In this document: in pieces, positions 53,623 to 63,256 of the stretch
Layout: each line of letters starts with the position of its first letter
Position numbering within the stretch: position 1 is the first letter of the stretch
Source: Nitrospirae bacterium MYbin3
GTDB lineage: Bacteria > Nitrospirota > Thermodesulfovibrionia > Thermodesulfovibrionales > Dissulfurispiraceae
Length of the DNA: 64,000 bases
Direction: 5' to 3'
Assembly: GCA_002753335.1 (NCBI GenBank)
Contig: PEAD01000009.1
Location: 1 to 64,000 of the forward strand
Notes under the pieces: model-generated
Told to the model about the DNA's origin: nothing
Databases searched by the model: none
Seen by the model: the letters and a program-made list of their open reading frames with translations, nothing else
Made by a program: the position numbers and the translations under genes

Positions 53623-54243
53623 ATGAACGAAACATGTTGCAGAGAGTTAAAGGTAGGTCAGGTCGTCCCGGAGTTCAAGATTGAAGCATATGACCCGTTA
53701 AAAGGAGATTTCAGGGAAATAAGCAGCGAATCTCTTAAAGCAAGCGGAAAATGGATCATACTTTTCTTTTTCCCTGCAGCATTCACCTTTGTCTGAGCTA
53801 CGGAATTTGCTGCTCTGGGAGAGCAGTATGACAGATTCAAAAAGATGGGGGCCGAAGTAATTACTGTAAGCACCGATACAAAGTATGTTCAGCTTGCGTG
53901 GCAACGGGAAGAGAAAATGCTAAAGGATGTCAAATATCCTATGGGCTCTGATCCATCAGGTAAGCTTTCAAAGCTGTTCGGCGTGTATGATGAGGAAAAA
54001 GGGCTTGATTTGAGAGGGACTTTTATAATCAGTCCGGCAGGCATAATATTAAATGCCGAGGTCAACTTTTACAACATGGGCAGAAATATCGAGGAGCTCA
54101 TGAGAAAATTCAAAGCAAATCTGCATATGTCAAAAAAGACTCACGAAGTCTGCCCATCCAAATGGAAGGAAGAGGGGGACCAAACCCTTTCTCCAACTCC
54201 CCAGATGGCAGGGAAAGTGCACGAGGCCCTCGAAAAGAAATAA
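53623..54243 (+). CDS. selenocysteine-containing AhpC/Prx-type peroxiredoxin (in-frame UGA)
   Basis: 206 aa if UGA at 53794-53796 is read as selenocysteine (residue 58). The context FPAAFTFV-U-ATEF aligns the UGA with the peroxidatic Cys of AhpC (usual FTFVCPTE). The frame is otherwise open from an AGGAGG-preceded ATG to TAA at 54243. Downstream features are intact: active-site Arg131 in LRGTFIISPAG and the resolving Cys177 in HEVCPSKW, so this is a typical 2-Cys layout with Sec as the attacking residue. A hairpin suited to a bacterial SECIS follows the UGA. Reduces hydrogen peroxide or alkyl peroxides in the cytoplasm. A UGA-unaware gene call would start at 53845 and miss the active site. 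Confidence 0.9.
53810..53826 (+). promoter_or_regulatory. candidate bacterial SECIS hairpin
   Basis: CTGCTCT (53810-53816), loop GGG, AGAGCAG (53820-53826): a 7-bp perfect stem within the coding region. The loop starts 20 nt after the UGA and begins with G, matching the spacing and loop rule for bacterial SECIS elements bound by SelB. Confidence 0.75.
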
Positions 54244-54367
54244 TGTATTGAGATGTATGAGGCTATAGCAAGGGTAATAAGTGCTCAGGGCATATACCGG
54301 ATTTTAACTTCGTACACATAGAGCATGTATCTTAATAGAGCCTAAGAATTTCATGTGGAATTGAGTT

Positions 54368-56470
54368 ATGGCTATCGAAACTCCAGATAAAGACAAACAG
54401 CATAACCGCCTAATAAACGAAAAGAGCCCTTATCTGCTGCAGCACGCAGCAAACCCTGTGGACTGGTATCCATGGGGAGATGAGGCCTTTGACAAAGCGG
54501 GACAGGAAAACAAGCCTGTCTTCCTGTCCATCGGATATTCAACCTGCCACTGGTGTCATGTGATGGAAAGGGAGTCGTTTGAGGACCGGGAAGTTGCCGG
54601 GCTAATGAACGAGACTTTTGTCTCGATCAAGGTGGACAGGGAAGAGAGGCCTGACATAGATCATGTATACATGGAAGTCTGCCAGATGATGTCCGAAAGC
54701 TGCGGGTGGCCCTTGACTATAATGATGATGCCGGACAAAAGACCGTTCTTTGCAGGAACCTATATACCCAAAGAAAACAGGTTCGGTCGTATTGGCATGC
54801 TCGAACTGGTGCCGCGCATCAAAGAGGCCTGGCAAAAGAATCACGACAATGTGCTGACGATCGCAGCGCAGATAACCGGAAAATTAAACAAAGAGGCGGC
54901 GTTTCCATCCGACACAGGGCCTGCTGAAACACTGCTGAATACAACATTCGATGAGCTTGCCGGCCAGTTTGACGAACAGAACGGCGGATTCGGCGGCGCA
55001 CCTAAATTCCCCACCCCGCACAGACTGCTTTACCTGCTGCGCTTCTGGAAAAGAACCGGCAGCGCCGAGTCCCTCGAAATGGTAGAGAAGACCTTGCGGG
55101 GAATGAGGAACGGCGGCATGTATGACCATGTCGGATACGGGTTTCACCGGTATTCCACTGACGATATATGGCTTCTCCCGCACTTTGAAAAGATGCTATA
55201 TGACCAGGCCCTTCTTGCTATGGCATATACAGAGGCTTACCAGGCTACAGGCAGGAAAGAATACAAAAAGACAGCAGAAGAGATCCTTGCATATGTCCAA
55301 CGGGACATGACCTCTTCATCAGGTGGTTTTTATTCGGCAGAGGATGCCGACAGCGAGGGGGAGGAAGGAAAGTTTTATACATGGACAATTGAAGAAATAA
55401 GGGAGATACTCGGCACAGAGGCAGATCTTTTTATAAAGGCCTCACGTATCGAAAAACAAGGGAACTTTGCTGAACAGGCAACAGGAGAAAAGACCGGAGA
55501 AAATATCTTTCATATAAGCAAGCCAATAGAAGAACTTGCAGCTGAATTAAAGATCTCTGAAGCAGAACTCAAAAACAGGCTTGAAGATGTGAGGCAGAAA
55601 CTTTTTAGCGTAAGGCAAAAGAGGATTCACCCGCATAAAGACGACAAGATACTGACCGACTGGAACGGTCTTATGATAGCCGCTTTTGCCAAGGCTGGAG
55701 CTGCCTTTGATCAGCCTGAGCTTATCTGGGTTGCCAAAGCAGCAGCCGATTTTATCCTTGCAAACCTAAGAAGAGATGATGGACGGCTTCTGCACAGATA
55801 CAGAGACGGGGAGGCGGCTGTTCTTGCAAATGCAAATGATTACGCCTTTATGATATGGGGACTGATCGAAATTTACGAGGCGTCGTTTGATATAAAATAT
55901 CTGAAAGATGCCCTTGATCTGAACAGCGATATGCTTAAATATTTCTGGGACGACAAAACAGGAGGTTTCTTTTTTACCGCCTCCGACGCTGAAAGCCTGC
56001 TTGTCCGCAAAAAAGAGCTTTACGATGGAGCAACTCCTTCAGGAAATTCGATGGCAATGCTCAATTTCCTGAGGTTGGGAAGATTGACCGGAAACGCTTC
56101 CCTTGAAAACAGGGCCGATCAGATAGGCAAGGCTTTTATCAATCAAGTAAAGGGAATTCCTTCCGCTTATACTCAATTCATGTGCGCCGTTGATTTCGCA
56201 CTTGGCAGTCCCTTGGAAGTTGTAATTTCAGGGGACACCGGCGCTGATGATACAAGATTCATGCTCAATGCATTATTGTCAAAATTCCTGCCTAATGCCG
56301 TGTTTATCCTCAGGCCGACCGAACAGACATCTCCTGAAATCCTTGGCCTTGCCGGATTCACAGAGCATCAAACAGCAATACAAGGCAAAGCAACCGCATA
56401 TGTCTGCCGCAATTACGCCTGCGCTTCTCCGACAACTAATCCGGAAGAGATGCTGAAATTATTGCAATAG
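54368..56470 (+). CDS. DUF255 thioredoxin-fold / N-acylglucosamine-epimerase-like protein (YyaL type)
   Basis: 700 aa. The N-terminal DUF255 thioredoxin-like domain (about 10-170) has the family start [20 protein letters not shown] and the CHWC motif at 60-63. An alpha/alpha six-hairpin barrel follows (about 190-690: [44 protein letters not shown]). Widespread (human SPATA20 family); function not established, redox or carbohydrate-related roles proposed. Follows the selenocysteine peroxiredoxin by 124 bp on the same strand, so a shared redox role is possible but unproven. Confidence 0.9.
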   Translation: MAIETPDKDKQHNRLINEKSPYLLQHAANPVDWYPWGDEAFDKAGQENKPVFLSIGYSTCHWCHVMERESFEDREVAGLMNETFVSIKVDREERPDIDHVYMEVCQMMSESCGWPLTIMMMPDKRPFFAGTYIPKENRFGRIGMLELVPRIKEAWQKNHDNVLTIAAQITGKLNKEAAFPSDTGPAETLLNTTFDELAGQFDEQNGGFGGAPKFPTPHRLLYLLRFWKRTGSAESLEMVEKTLRGMRNGGMYDHVGYGFHRYSTDDIWLLPHFEKMLYDQALLAMAYTEAYQATGRKEYKKTAEEILAYVQRDMTSSSGGFYSAEDADSEGEEGKFYTWTIEEIREILGTEADLFIKASRIEKQGNFAEQATGEKTGENIFHISKPIEELAAELKISEAELKNRLEDVRQKLFSVRQKRIHPHKDDKILTDWNGLMIAAFAKAGAAFDQPELIWVAKAAADFILANLRRDDGRLLHRYRDGEAAVLANANDYAFMIWGLIEIYEASFDIKYLKDALDLNSDMLKYFWDDKTGGFFFTASDAESLLVRKKELYDGATPSGNSMAMLNFLRLGRLTGNASLENRADQIGKAFINQVKGIPSAYTQFMCAVDFALGSPLEVVISGDTGADDTRFMLNALLSKFLPNAVFILRPTEQTSPEILGLAGFTEHQTAIQGKATAYVCRNYACASPTTNPEEMLKLLQ

Positions 56471-56793
56471 CACTTCAGGCGGAACTTTCTATTAAAGGAA
56501 GTTTAAGTAGAAATGTTGATAGCCAGCTATAGCTTTACCTATAACAGTATAGCAGGAAGTAGTTTTTCATGGAATCGTCTTTTGGTCATATTTTGCCTTT
56601 GAAATTTCCCAAACATTAAGTATGCGATTTTCCAAACGTTGATGTTTTTATATTAGGAATTTCCAATCTTTAACATTTTGGACTTTTTTTATCCGGCAAT
56701 ATAAATAAATATGTTAGACAAACTTTTTTTCAAACTTTAATGGTTAATGACAAAAACATATTCGGCCTGATTAATAGATCAGTCTTTTTTATT
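56471..56793. other. 323-bp intergenic region with imperfect TTTCC repeats
   Basis: No gene seen. Three imperfect copies of a TTTCC(C)AA..TTrA motif occur at 56605-56619, 56627-56644 and 56658-56676, each followed by A/T-rich DNA. Two T runs and a small hairpin with T tract close the region. Possibly a regulatory array or a long 3' untranslated region. Confidence 0.5.
56767..56790 (+). terminator. weak intrinsic terminator candidate, plus strand
   Basis: CTGAT (56767-56771) and ATCAG (56778-56782) form a 5-bp stem followed by TCTTTTTT. Short and AT-rich, 300 bp after the DUF255 stop. Confidence 0.35.
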
Positions 56794-57537
56794 TTACCCG
56801 TAAAGCTTTTCGAGGAAATAAGGAAACTGAATCCGCCACCACGGCCAGTCATGGTTGACGTCATGCCCCCAGAAATCTATTATGCATGGAATATTTTTTG
56901 ACTCCAGGATTTCTTTAATCCTTGCGGTATCAGAAATCATCGGTTCTTCCCACGCTCCCTGTCCCACACAAATTACGATGGCGCTTTTCCGATATTTATC
57001 CAAATACCATTCGTCATTCAGGTTTGGGAGAAAATCGAGGGGAGAGTTGTAGTAAATATCCAAGCTGTTACCCTGATACCCATTCAGGAAAAACCTGAAG
57101 TTGTATATTCCGCTCAATGCTATGGTGCCGTTAAAAACATCAGGATGCTTGAAAAAGAACAGTACGGAATGTGAGGCGCCCATGCTGACGCCTGTGCACA
57201 TAATTTGGGCATTTGCGGCACAATGTGTCTTGATAAATGGAACAACCTCCGAGATTATATATTGGTCATAATCGTTATGACGCCGGGCTTTTTCTTCGGG
57301 CGACTTCTGTGTATTGTCCCATGATTGAGCATCAATGCTGTCAACGCAGAACAACTTTATTTTCCCTTCTCTGATAAAACGCTCGGCCGCATCCACCATC
57401 CCATTGTCTTCAAAATCATAAAATCTTCCGCTTGAGGTCGGAAAAACTATGAAGGGCTGGCCTGAATAGCCATACACCTTTATTTCCATGTCCTGCCCTA
57501 GGCTTCGGCTCCACCACTTATGATATTCAACATTCAT
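56794..57537 (-). CDS. esterase-family alpha/beta hydrolase paired with ATP-grasp gene
   Basis: 247 aa, esterase-D/PHB-depolymerase-like fold with nucleophile elbow GVSMGAS (Ser118), a late His in GHDVNHDWPWW and a probable Asp between. No signal peptide. Its ATG shares one base with the stop of the ATP-grasp gene, so the two are translationally coupled. Such pairs suggest that the hydrolase acts on the product or precursor of the ligase; substrate unknown. Confidence 0.85.
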   Translation of the reverse strand: MNVEYHKWWSRSLGQDMEIKVYGYSGQPFIVFPTSSGRFYDFEDNGMVDAAERFIREGKIKLFCVDSIDAQSWDNTQKSPEEKARRHNDYDQYIISEVVPFIKTHCAANAQIMCTGVSMGASHSVLFFFKHPDVFNGTIALSGIYNFRFFLNGYQGNSLDIYYNSPLDFLPNLNDEWYLDKYRKSAIVICVGQGAWEEPMISDTARIKEILESKNIPCIIDFWGHDVNHDWPWWRIQFPYFLEKLYG

Positions 57538-58709
57538 CAGCTTCTATCCTCCATTGCGTGAACAACACCTATGGCCTTATGTATTTCATCAAGGTTTTGT
57601 GATCGCACAAGATATACGTAGTCACCGATTGCGGACCTGAAAACACCACTCACAGGCATATGGTTCACAATTAATCCCGATAGTTTTTCGAGCACCTGTT
57701 CATGAGAATACAGATAGTGCTTGCTATGTTTTCTTCCAATGTAGCAGCAGTGGTATTTTCTTGAATTGTCCGAATCAAATTTATTATGCACGACAACATT
57801 TGCCCATTGCTGGTAGATATTCAGATCATTGGCATAGTTGAACATATCTGTTGTATAGCCTCCGGGAGGTCTCATATTGGCTTCAAGCGCGACTATACTC
57901 CCCTCCTTATGCGTTCTGAAAAATTCTATATGGAAAAATCTTTCTTTTATTCCGAAAGATTTAACCGAGTTTCTACCTGCCTCTTCGAGATCTTTCGGCA
58001 GTTCGCGGTAGGAGTAATAGTAGATATGCGTGTCATCGTTCACGGTTTCCATAATACCCTGCATATATGAGTGGCCTGTATAGAAAACTATATTTCCATC
58101 CCTGTCGGTCAACCCGTCAAAGCTTGATATGTCACCAGAAATGAATTCTTCAAAAATATATTCTGCGGACGGTTTATGCGCAAAAAAATCTTTCAGCTCT
58201 TTGTCGTCTTTTATCTTATAGGTGTTCAGCGCCCCCACACCTCTGTCCGGTTTTGCCACAACAGGATAGCCGACTTCAGCCACAAACGATTTAGCGGTTT
58301 TAATATCGTTAATTACCGTGCCCTTTGCAACCGGCACGCCTGCATCGATAAATTTCTGCTTCATTAATGATTTGCGTTTTATGACATCAATGCCGTCGGT
58401 TTTTATTCCGAACATATTAAAGTCGGTGCGTATTTTGGCTTCGAGGTCAAGCCAGTATTCGTTAAATGAATCTATCCTGTCTATTTTGCCGTGCTTGTGT
58501 GTAAGGTAGGCAACTGCCCTAAGAATCTGCTCATAATCCTCCATATTATCGACTTTGTAATACTCGGATATTGCCCATTTAAGTTCATCGCGCAAATTTT
58601 CATACGGCTCATCGCCTATGCCTAAAACATTAGCTCCGGCATTTTTAAGCCCAACGCTGAAAAGATAATAATTGTCCGGAAAGTGTGGAGAAAAATGTAT
58701 TATATTCAT
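57537..58709 (-). CDS. ATP-grasp carboxylate-amine ligase-like protein
   Basis: 390 aa. Pre-grasp domain about 1-100, ATP-grasp about 110-310 (VAEVGYPVVAKPDRGVGA, YIFEEFISGD, FFHIEFFRTH, ALEANMRPPGG), then a C-terminal lobe. The N-R-P metal motif and Lys for ATP binding are present. Similar proteins join a carboxylate to an amine in peptide-like metabolites; substrate unknown. First gene of a two-gene operon with the esterase. Confidence 0.87.
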   Translation of the reverse strand: MNIIHFSPHFPDNYYLFSVGLKNAGANVLGIGDEPYENLRDELKWAISEYYKVDNMEDYEQILRAVAYLTHKHGKIDRIDSFNEYWLDLEAKIRTDFNMFGIKTDGIDVIKRKSLMKQKFIDAGVPVAKGTVINDIKTAKSFVAEVGYPVVAKPDRGVGALNTYKIKDDKELKDFFAHKPSAEYIFEEFISGDISSFDGLTDRDGNIVFYTGHSYMQGIMETVNDDTHIYYYSYRELPKDLEEAGRNSVKSFGIKERFFHIEFFRTHKEGSIVALEANMRPPGGYTTDMFNYANDLNIYQQWANVVVHNKFDSDNSRKYHCCYIGRKHSKHYLYSHEQVLEKLSGLIVNHMPVSGVFRSAIGDYVYLVRSQNLDEIHKAIGVVHAMEDRS

Positions 58710-58800
58710 GAAAGATATATTAGCATTTTGAGGGCTGTTCTAAGCAAAAGCATGTCTTACTAGCTTTGCAGATACCACGCTTTATCGTTTATAGTTATCT

Positions 58801-59862
58801 ATGCGCCTGTTACACCGCTCCATATTAAAAGAGCTTCTTCTGAACTTTTCGCTGTCGCTGTTGTTCCTGACTTTTACGCTTATGATGGAACACCTTCTGC
58901 GTTTAAGCCGACTTTTATCCGGCGTCGGTGCATCTGTGGCCGACATAATAAGAATGATTTTTTATCTCCAGCCCCAGATATTAATATTAACGATACCTAT
59001 GGCGCTTTTGCTTTCCACACTACTGACCTACGGCCGGATGAACTCAGACAACGAACTGATAATTATGCGCGGCGCCGGAATATCATTTAGAATGATTTCA
59101 TTACCGGTAGGCTATTTGGGCGCAGCCTGCTTTTTTGCCGGAATTGTTATGAGCTTTTACCTGAGCCCCCTCGGCAGTGGCCTGCTGAATGCGAAGGTTT
59201 CGGAGATATTGACAACAAAGGCTTCTATGGCGATAGAGGAGGGCGTTTTCAATACAGCATTCAAAGATACGGTAATCTTGGTGAAAGAGAAGCCGTCTCC
59301 TAACAGACTGTCCGGAATCTTCATCGTTGATGAGAGAAAAAAGGACGAACCCAAACTGATTACGGCCACTGAAGGAATCATTGTGCCCGAAAATAATGCG
59401 CTTAGTTTTTCGTTGAAAGACGGTCAGATTTATATCACAAAAAAAAATACGGTGACCGAAATAAGATTCAAAACCTACAATTTCAAACTCAATCTTTTAT
59501 TCGACCCTCCGGTCAAGAGCAACAGTGAACTTACTCCTAAAGAGCTTTTGAAAAGAGCGAAGGGAGATGAGCAGCGCCGCATACCGATAATGCTTGAGTT
59601 TCACCGAAGAATATCTATGCCGGCCATATGCATCATAATAATTTTTCTTGGACCGGCGCTCTCATTGCTTTCGGGCAAGTCGGGCAAGCTCGGCGGCCTT
59701 ACCATCGGGCTTTTTGTCTTTGCGGTGTATTACACCCTTCTGCTTTACGGAGAGAACCTCTCACGTTCAGGAAAAGTGCCTGTTTTTGCAGGCTCTTGGC
59801 TTTCTTTTTTGTTGTTGAGCTTTTTTGCGGTACTAGTTTTTGAAAGGGTAAATAAACGCTGA
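58801..59862 (+). CDS. lptF: LPS export permease LptF
   Basis: 353 aa: three N-terminal helices (about 15-120), a periplasmic beta-jellyroll (about 125-260), three C-terminal helices (about 265-350). YjgP/YjgQ motifs such as LTIPMALLLSTLLTYGRMNSD and YLSPLGSG are present. With LptG and LptB it extracts LPS from the inner membrane. TATAGT ends 5 nt before the ATG with no ribosome site, so it may be leaderless. Directly abuts lptG. F versus G assignment is by gene order only. Confidence 0.88.
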   Translation: MRLLHRSILKELLLNFSLSLLFLTFTLMMEHLLRLSRLLSGVGASVADIIRMIFYLQPQILILTIPMALLLSTLLTYGRMNSDNELIIMRGAGISFRMISLPVGYLGAACFFAGIVMSFYLSPLGSGLLNAKVSEILTTKASMAIEEGVFNTAFKDTVILVKEKPSPNRLSGIFIVDERKKDEPKLITATEGIIVPENNALSFSLKDGQIYITKKNTVTEIRFKTYNFKLNLLFDPPVKSNSELTPKELLKRAKGDEQRRIPIMLEFHRRISMPAICIIIIFLGPALSLLSGKSGKLGGLTIGLFVFAVYYTLLLYGENLSRSGKVPVFAGSWLSFLLLSFFAVLVFERVNKR

Positions 59863-60978
59863 ATGCTGATAGTCCAGAGATTATACCTCAAAGAATTTCT
59901 TAAAACATTAGCGGTGCTGACTTTCGGGATCGCTGCGGTGTTTAGCATTATCGGCCTTGTGAACAGGGTTGGAGATTTCCTACAGTACAACCCGCCTACG
60001 GCAATGCTTGTTCAATACACGCTGTTGGGGTTCCCTAAATATGTCCATTATCTTCTGCCGATGGCAATACTTTTGAGCAGTCTTTTTATCTTTTCTCAGG
60101 CGCTTAAAAGAAAAGAGATTGTTACGGTGAAATCAGCTTCCGGCAGAATGAAAAAACTTCTTCTGCCCTTTGTTTATACCGGACTTGTTCTTACGCTCTT
60201 CGGCTTTGTGATAGGAGAGGTGGTAGTGCCAGCTTCCACAAAAAAGATGCACCAGATAAAAAACAAGATAATAAAAAAAGACAAAAAGCATCTATTTCGC
60301 GAAGGCACGCTTTACATGCGGGGGAAAAATAACTCGATAGTCAGGGTGGGGCTTTACCTGCCTGATAAGAATATATCAAAGGATGTTTCGATTTTTGTTT
60401 TTGATGAGGCAGGTCTTACGGAAAGAATTAATGCAGAGTCTGCCGAGTGGGATGAAGACGCGTGGGTGTTGAAAAAAGTGTCGATACAAAATATAGCAAA
60501 AGGCAAAACAACAGAAAAAGCAGCGCTTCGCTACGAAGGCATGGAGTCGCCGAAGATTTTTCAGGAAGACATATGGAATACCGAGGAAATGACTATTCAA
60601 GAACTTTTTTCGTACAGAAAACGGCTGAACGACGCTGGCTTTAAGAACGTGCGGCTCGTTGTTTATATCAACTCGCGTCTTTCGTATCCTTTTATAAACT
60701 TTTTTATGCTATTGCTTGGAATTTCTCTATCAATAGGCGGGGAGCAGAAGCTGTTCCAGAAAATATACCATTCGGGGATACTCTCACATTCGCGTGCCAA
60801 TGCAGGCATAATATCGGCCGCAATAGGACTTTTGGTAAGCCTTGCATACTGGTTTGGCTATTCTCTGTTCCTTTCGCTGGGCTATGCCGGCACCGTGCCT
60901 CCGGCAGCAGCTCCATGGATAGTGCCTGCTTTGTTTGCCGGAATATCCGCTTATCTGTATAAGGAGATTCCTGAATGA
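59863..60978 (+). CDS. lptG: LPS export permease LptG
   Basis: 371 aa with the same six-helix plus jellyroll layout (LPMAILLSSLFIFSQALKRK, VVVPASTKKMHQIKNKI, SLAYWFGYSLFLSLGYAG). Begins at the base after the lptF stop and overlaps the OYE gene by 4 nt. Partner of LptF in the LPS transporter. Confidence 0.88.
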   Translation: MLIVQRLYLKEFLKTLAVLTFGIAAVFSIIGLVNRVGDFLQYNPPTAMLVQYTLLGFPKYVHYLLPMAILLSSLFIFSQALKRKEIVTVKSASGRMKKLLLPFVYTGLVLTLFGFVIGEVVVPASTKKMHQIKNKIIKKDKKHLFREGTLYMRGKNNSIVRVGLYLPDKNISKDVSIFVFDEAGLTERINAESAEWDEDAWVLKKVSIQNIAKGKTTEKAALRYEGMESPKIFQEDIWNTEEMTIQELFSYRKRLNDAGFKNVRLVVYINSRLSYPFINFFMLLLGISLSIGGEQKLFQKIYHSGILSHSRANAGIISAAIGLLVSLAYWFGYSLFLSLGYAGTVPPAAAPWIVPALFAGISAYLYKEIPE

Positions 60979-62075
60979 GCATGCTTTTTGAACCTTTTAC
61001 GCTTGCAGGAATCGAGCTCGACAACCGTATGGTACGGTCCGCCACCTACGAGAAGCTGGCGGATGTGGACGGTTTTGTAACGGAAGAGCTGATTGTTCTT
61101 TACAGAAGCCTCGCAAAAGGGGGCGTCGGGCTCATTATAACCGGCAATGCACTTGTGCATGTGTCTGGCCGCTCCGTACCTCAGGCCATCTGCATTCACA
61201 ATGATTTTTATATCGATAAACTGAAAAAACTTACATATGCTGTACACAAAAAATCGGGCAAAATAGTTCTTCAGCTCGTTCATGGGGGCAGGCAATGCTT
61301 CCCGTCAATGCTCGGAGCAGAGCAACCGCTCGCACCATCAGAGGTGTACGAACCAACATTAAAAATGACTCCTAGGCCGATGACTGATGAAGAAATATGG
61401 GGGGTTATAGAGGCGTTCGGCGATGCTGCGAGAAGGGCGATGTATGCCGATTTTGACGGCATACAAATCCATGGCGCACATGGCTATCTTGTAAATAACT
61501 TTCTTTCACCTCATACAAACAAGCGGACCGACTATTGGGGCGGAGATGAAGAGCGCAGATTTCATTTTCTGGAGGAGGTATTCAAAGCGATCCGCAAAGA
61601 AGTGGGAGATCATTATCCGGTGCTGATAAAGCTTAACTCTGCAGATTTTGTGGCGGGGGGGCTTGCGATTGATGAATCTCTAAGAATAGCCAAACGGCTT
61701 GAGGACTTGGGGCTTGATGCGATAGAGGTTAGCGGCGGGATTTATGAATCTGAGCTAAAGTCGGCCAGAACAAATATTAAAACCGTAGAGCAGGAAGCTT
61801 ATTTTAGAGAAGCAGCAAGCAGATTCAAAAAAGAGCTGAATATTACTGTTATCATTGTAGGCGGCATTCGCTCTAAGGCTGTCGCAGAAAAGATTCTGAA
61901 AGAAGGTGATGCAGACCTTATATCTTTTTCAAGACCCTTGATAAGAGAACCTGATTTGCCTAACAAGTTTAAAGAGGGCAAAGAAAAGGCCGACTGCATT
62001 TCGTGCAATGGCTGCATGCGGTTTATGAAGCTCGATATGGTTAAATGCACCCAGCTTGGAAAGGAAGGAAACTGA
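60975..62075 (+). CDS. Old-yellow-enzyme family NADH:flavin oxidoreductase
   Basis: 366 aa FMN TIM barrel: MLFEPFTLAGIELDNRMVRS, LVHGGRQCFP, DFDGIQIHGAHGYLVNNFLS, TNKRTDYWGG, GGIRSKAVAEKIL. The C-terminus keeps a cysteine set (CISCNGC, then KC ten residues on) like the 4Fe-4S site of 2,4-dienoyl-CoA reductases, but lacks the following flavin/NADH domains. Reduces activated alkenes; substrate unknown. Fourth-base overlaps link it to lptG, and mtnP starts 1 nt beyond its stop. Confidence 0.87.
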   Translation: MSMLFEPFTLAGIELDNRMVRSATYEKLADVDGFVTEELIVLYRSLAKGGVGLIITGNALVHVSGRSVPQAICIHNDFYIDKLKKLTYAVHKKSGKIVLQLVHGGRQCFPSMLGAEQPLAPSEVYEPTLKMTPRPMTDEEIWGVIEAFGDAARRAMYADFDGIQIHGAHGYLVNNFLSPHTNKRTDYWGGDEERRFHFLEEVFKAIRKEVGDHYPVLIKLNSADFVAGGLAIDESLRIAKRLEDLGLDAIEVSGGIYESELKSARTNIKTVEQEAYFREAASRFKKELNITVIIVGGIRSKAVAEKILKEGDADLISFSRPLIREPDLPNKFKEGKEKADCISCNGCMRFMKLDMVKCTQLGKEGN

Positions 62076-62076
62076 T

Positions 62077-62862
62077 ATGCTGCTCGGAATTATTGGCGGC
62101 AGCGGGATTTATGACCTTGAGGGCCTTAAATCAGCAGGAGAAACTTTTGCTGAAACCCCTTTTGGCAAGCCTTCTGCCGGCTACAAAACCGGAGATATTG
62201 ATGGCCGGGAAATCCTATTTTTGCCGCGCCACGGCGCAGATCATTCGATAGCACCGCACAAAATAAATTACAGAGCAAACATCTGGGGATTCAAATCTCT
62301 TGGTGTGCAGAAGATAATCGCTGTGGGAGCGGTAGGCGGTATAAGCGGTAATCTAAAGCCTGGAGATATAGTGATTCTTGATCAGTTGATCGACTTTACT
62401 TTTGGAGCGCGTCAGTCAACCTTTTTCGAGGACAATAAAGTTGCGCATATAGATTTCACAGAACCGTACTGCTCCGAAATGAGAAGCCTGATGATATCAA
62501 CCGCTGCAAAAACAGGGGTTGAGGTAAAAAACAGCGGCACCTATATTTGTGTAAATGGCCCTAGGCTTGAGACTGCTAAGGAGATTCAGTATTTTTCGTC
62601 AATCGGGGCTGATGTTGTGGGCATGACAGGTATGCCTGAAGCGGCTTTGGCAAGAGAGGCAGAGATTTGCCTCTGTGGCATTGCTGTTGTTACAAACTAC
62701 GCAGCAGGAATTTCGAACCAAAAGCTTACGGTTACCGAGGTGATCGATACCATGAAGCGATCTAATGATAAAATCAAAAGGCTGATAAAAGAGTTTGCTC
62801 TTCAGTTTTCTGACGAACGTTTATGCACCTGCAAAGACGCGTTGAAAAATGCGGTGATGTAA
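62077..62862 (+). CDS. mtnP: S-methyl-5'-thioadenosine phosphorylase
   Basis: 261 aa from ATG 62077 (MLLGIIGGSGIYD), with AAGGAAGGA about 8 nt upstream; the frame also has an ATG at 62056 but that overlaps the OYE gene. Motifs: LPRHGADHSIAPHKINYRAN, AVGAVGGISGNLKPGD, CVNGPRLETAKEI, GMTGMPEAALAREA. Cleaves MTA to adenine and methylthioribose-1-phosphate. MTA is the by-product of aminopropyltransferases such as the one at 10.3 kb. Confidence 0.93.
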   Translation: MLLGIIGGSGIYDLEGLKSAGETFAETPFGKPSAGYKTGDIDGREILFLPRHGADHSIAPHKINYRANIWGFKSLGVQKIIAVGAVGGISGNLKPGDIVILDQLIDFTFGARQSTFFEDNKVAHIDFTEPYCSEMRSLMISTAAKTGVEVKNSGTYICVNGPRLETAKEIQYFSSIGADVVGMTGMPEAALAREAEICLCGIAVVTNYAAGISNQKLTVTEVIDTMKRSNDKIKRLIKEFALQFSDERLCTCKDALKNAVM

Positions 62863-62893
62863 GGATTGGGAAAAGTTTTAGAAGTTGAAAGAG

Positions 62894-63247
62894 TTAAGCT
62901 GTGGGGTTATTTTTTGAGTCTAGTTTCATTATGGCCGGAACGAATTCGGGCTTAATCTCGCTTTCGTTCATGTAGCAGTATGAAAAAATAATTATTTTAT
63001 CTCCAACCACGCCTTTGCGGGCGGTGGGGCCGTTCAGACAGAACTCTCTTGCACCGCGTTTGCCAGGAATCACATATGTTTCAAAACGCTCTCCGTTGTT
63101 TAGATTGCTGATCATTACCTGCTCGTAAGGAAGAATTCCGGCCTTATCCATAAGTTCGCTGTCTATTGTGATGCTTCCTTCATAGGCAAGGTTCGACTCT
63201 GTGACGGTCGCCATATGTATTTTTGATCTTAGGAAGCAGCGGAGCAT
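62894..63247 (-). CDS. panD: aspartate 1-decarboxylase precursor PanD
   Basis: 117 aa, the normal length. Self-cleavage site in NLAYEGSI (Gly-Ser), generating the pyruvoyl group at Ser25. Catalytic-region motifs IHMATVTESN, NGERFETYVIPG, GPTARKGVVGDKIIIF are present. Makes beta-alanine for pantothenate and CoA, which acetyl-CoA synthase needs. 9 nt after gatC; convergent with mtnP. Confidence 0.95.
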   Translation of the reverse strand: MLRCFLRSKIHMATVTESNLAYEGSITIDSELMDKAGILPYEQVMISNLNNGERFETYVIPGKRGAREFCLNGPTARKGVVGDKIIIFSYCYMNESEIKPEFVPAIMKLDSKNNPTA

Positions 63248-63256
63248 AAGGCAGAT

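Noticed and set aside
53845-54243. Reading the peroxiredoxin as a truncated gene or pseudogene with a stop codon
   Set aside because: The UGA matches the active-site Cys position exactly, the frame is intact on both sides, and a SECIS-like hairpin follows.
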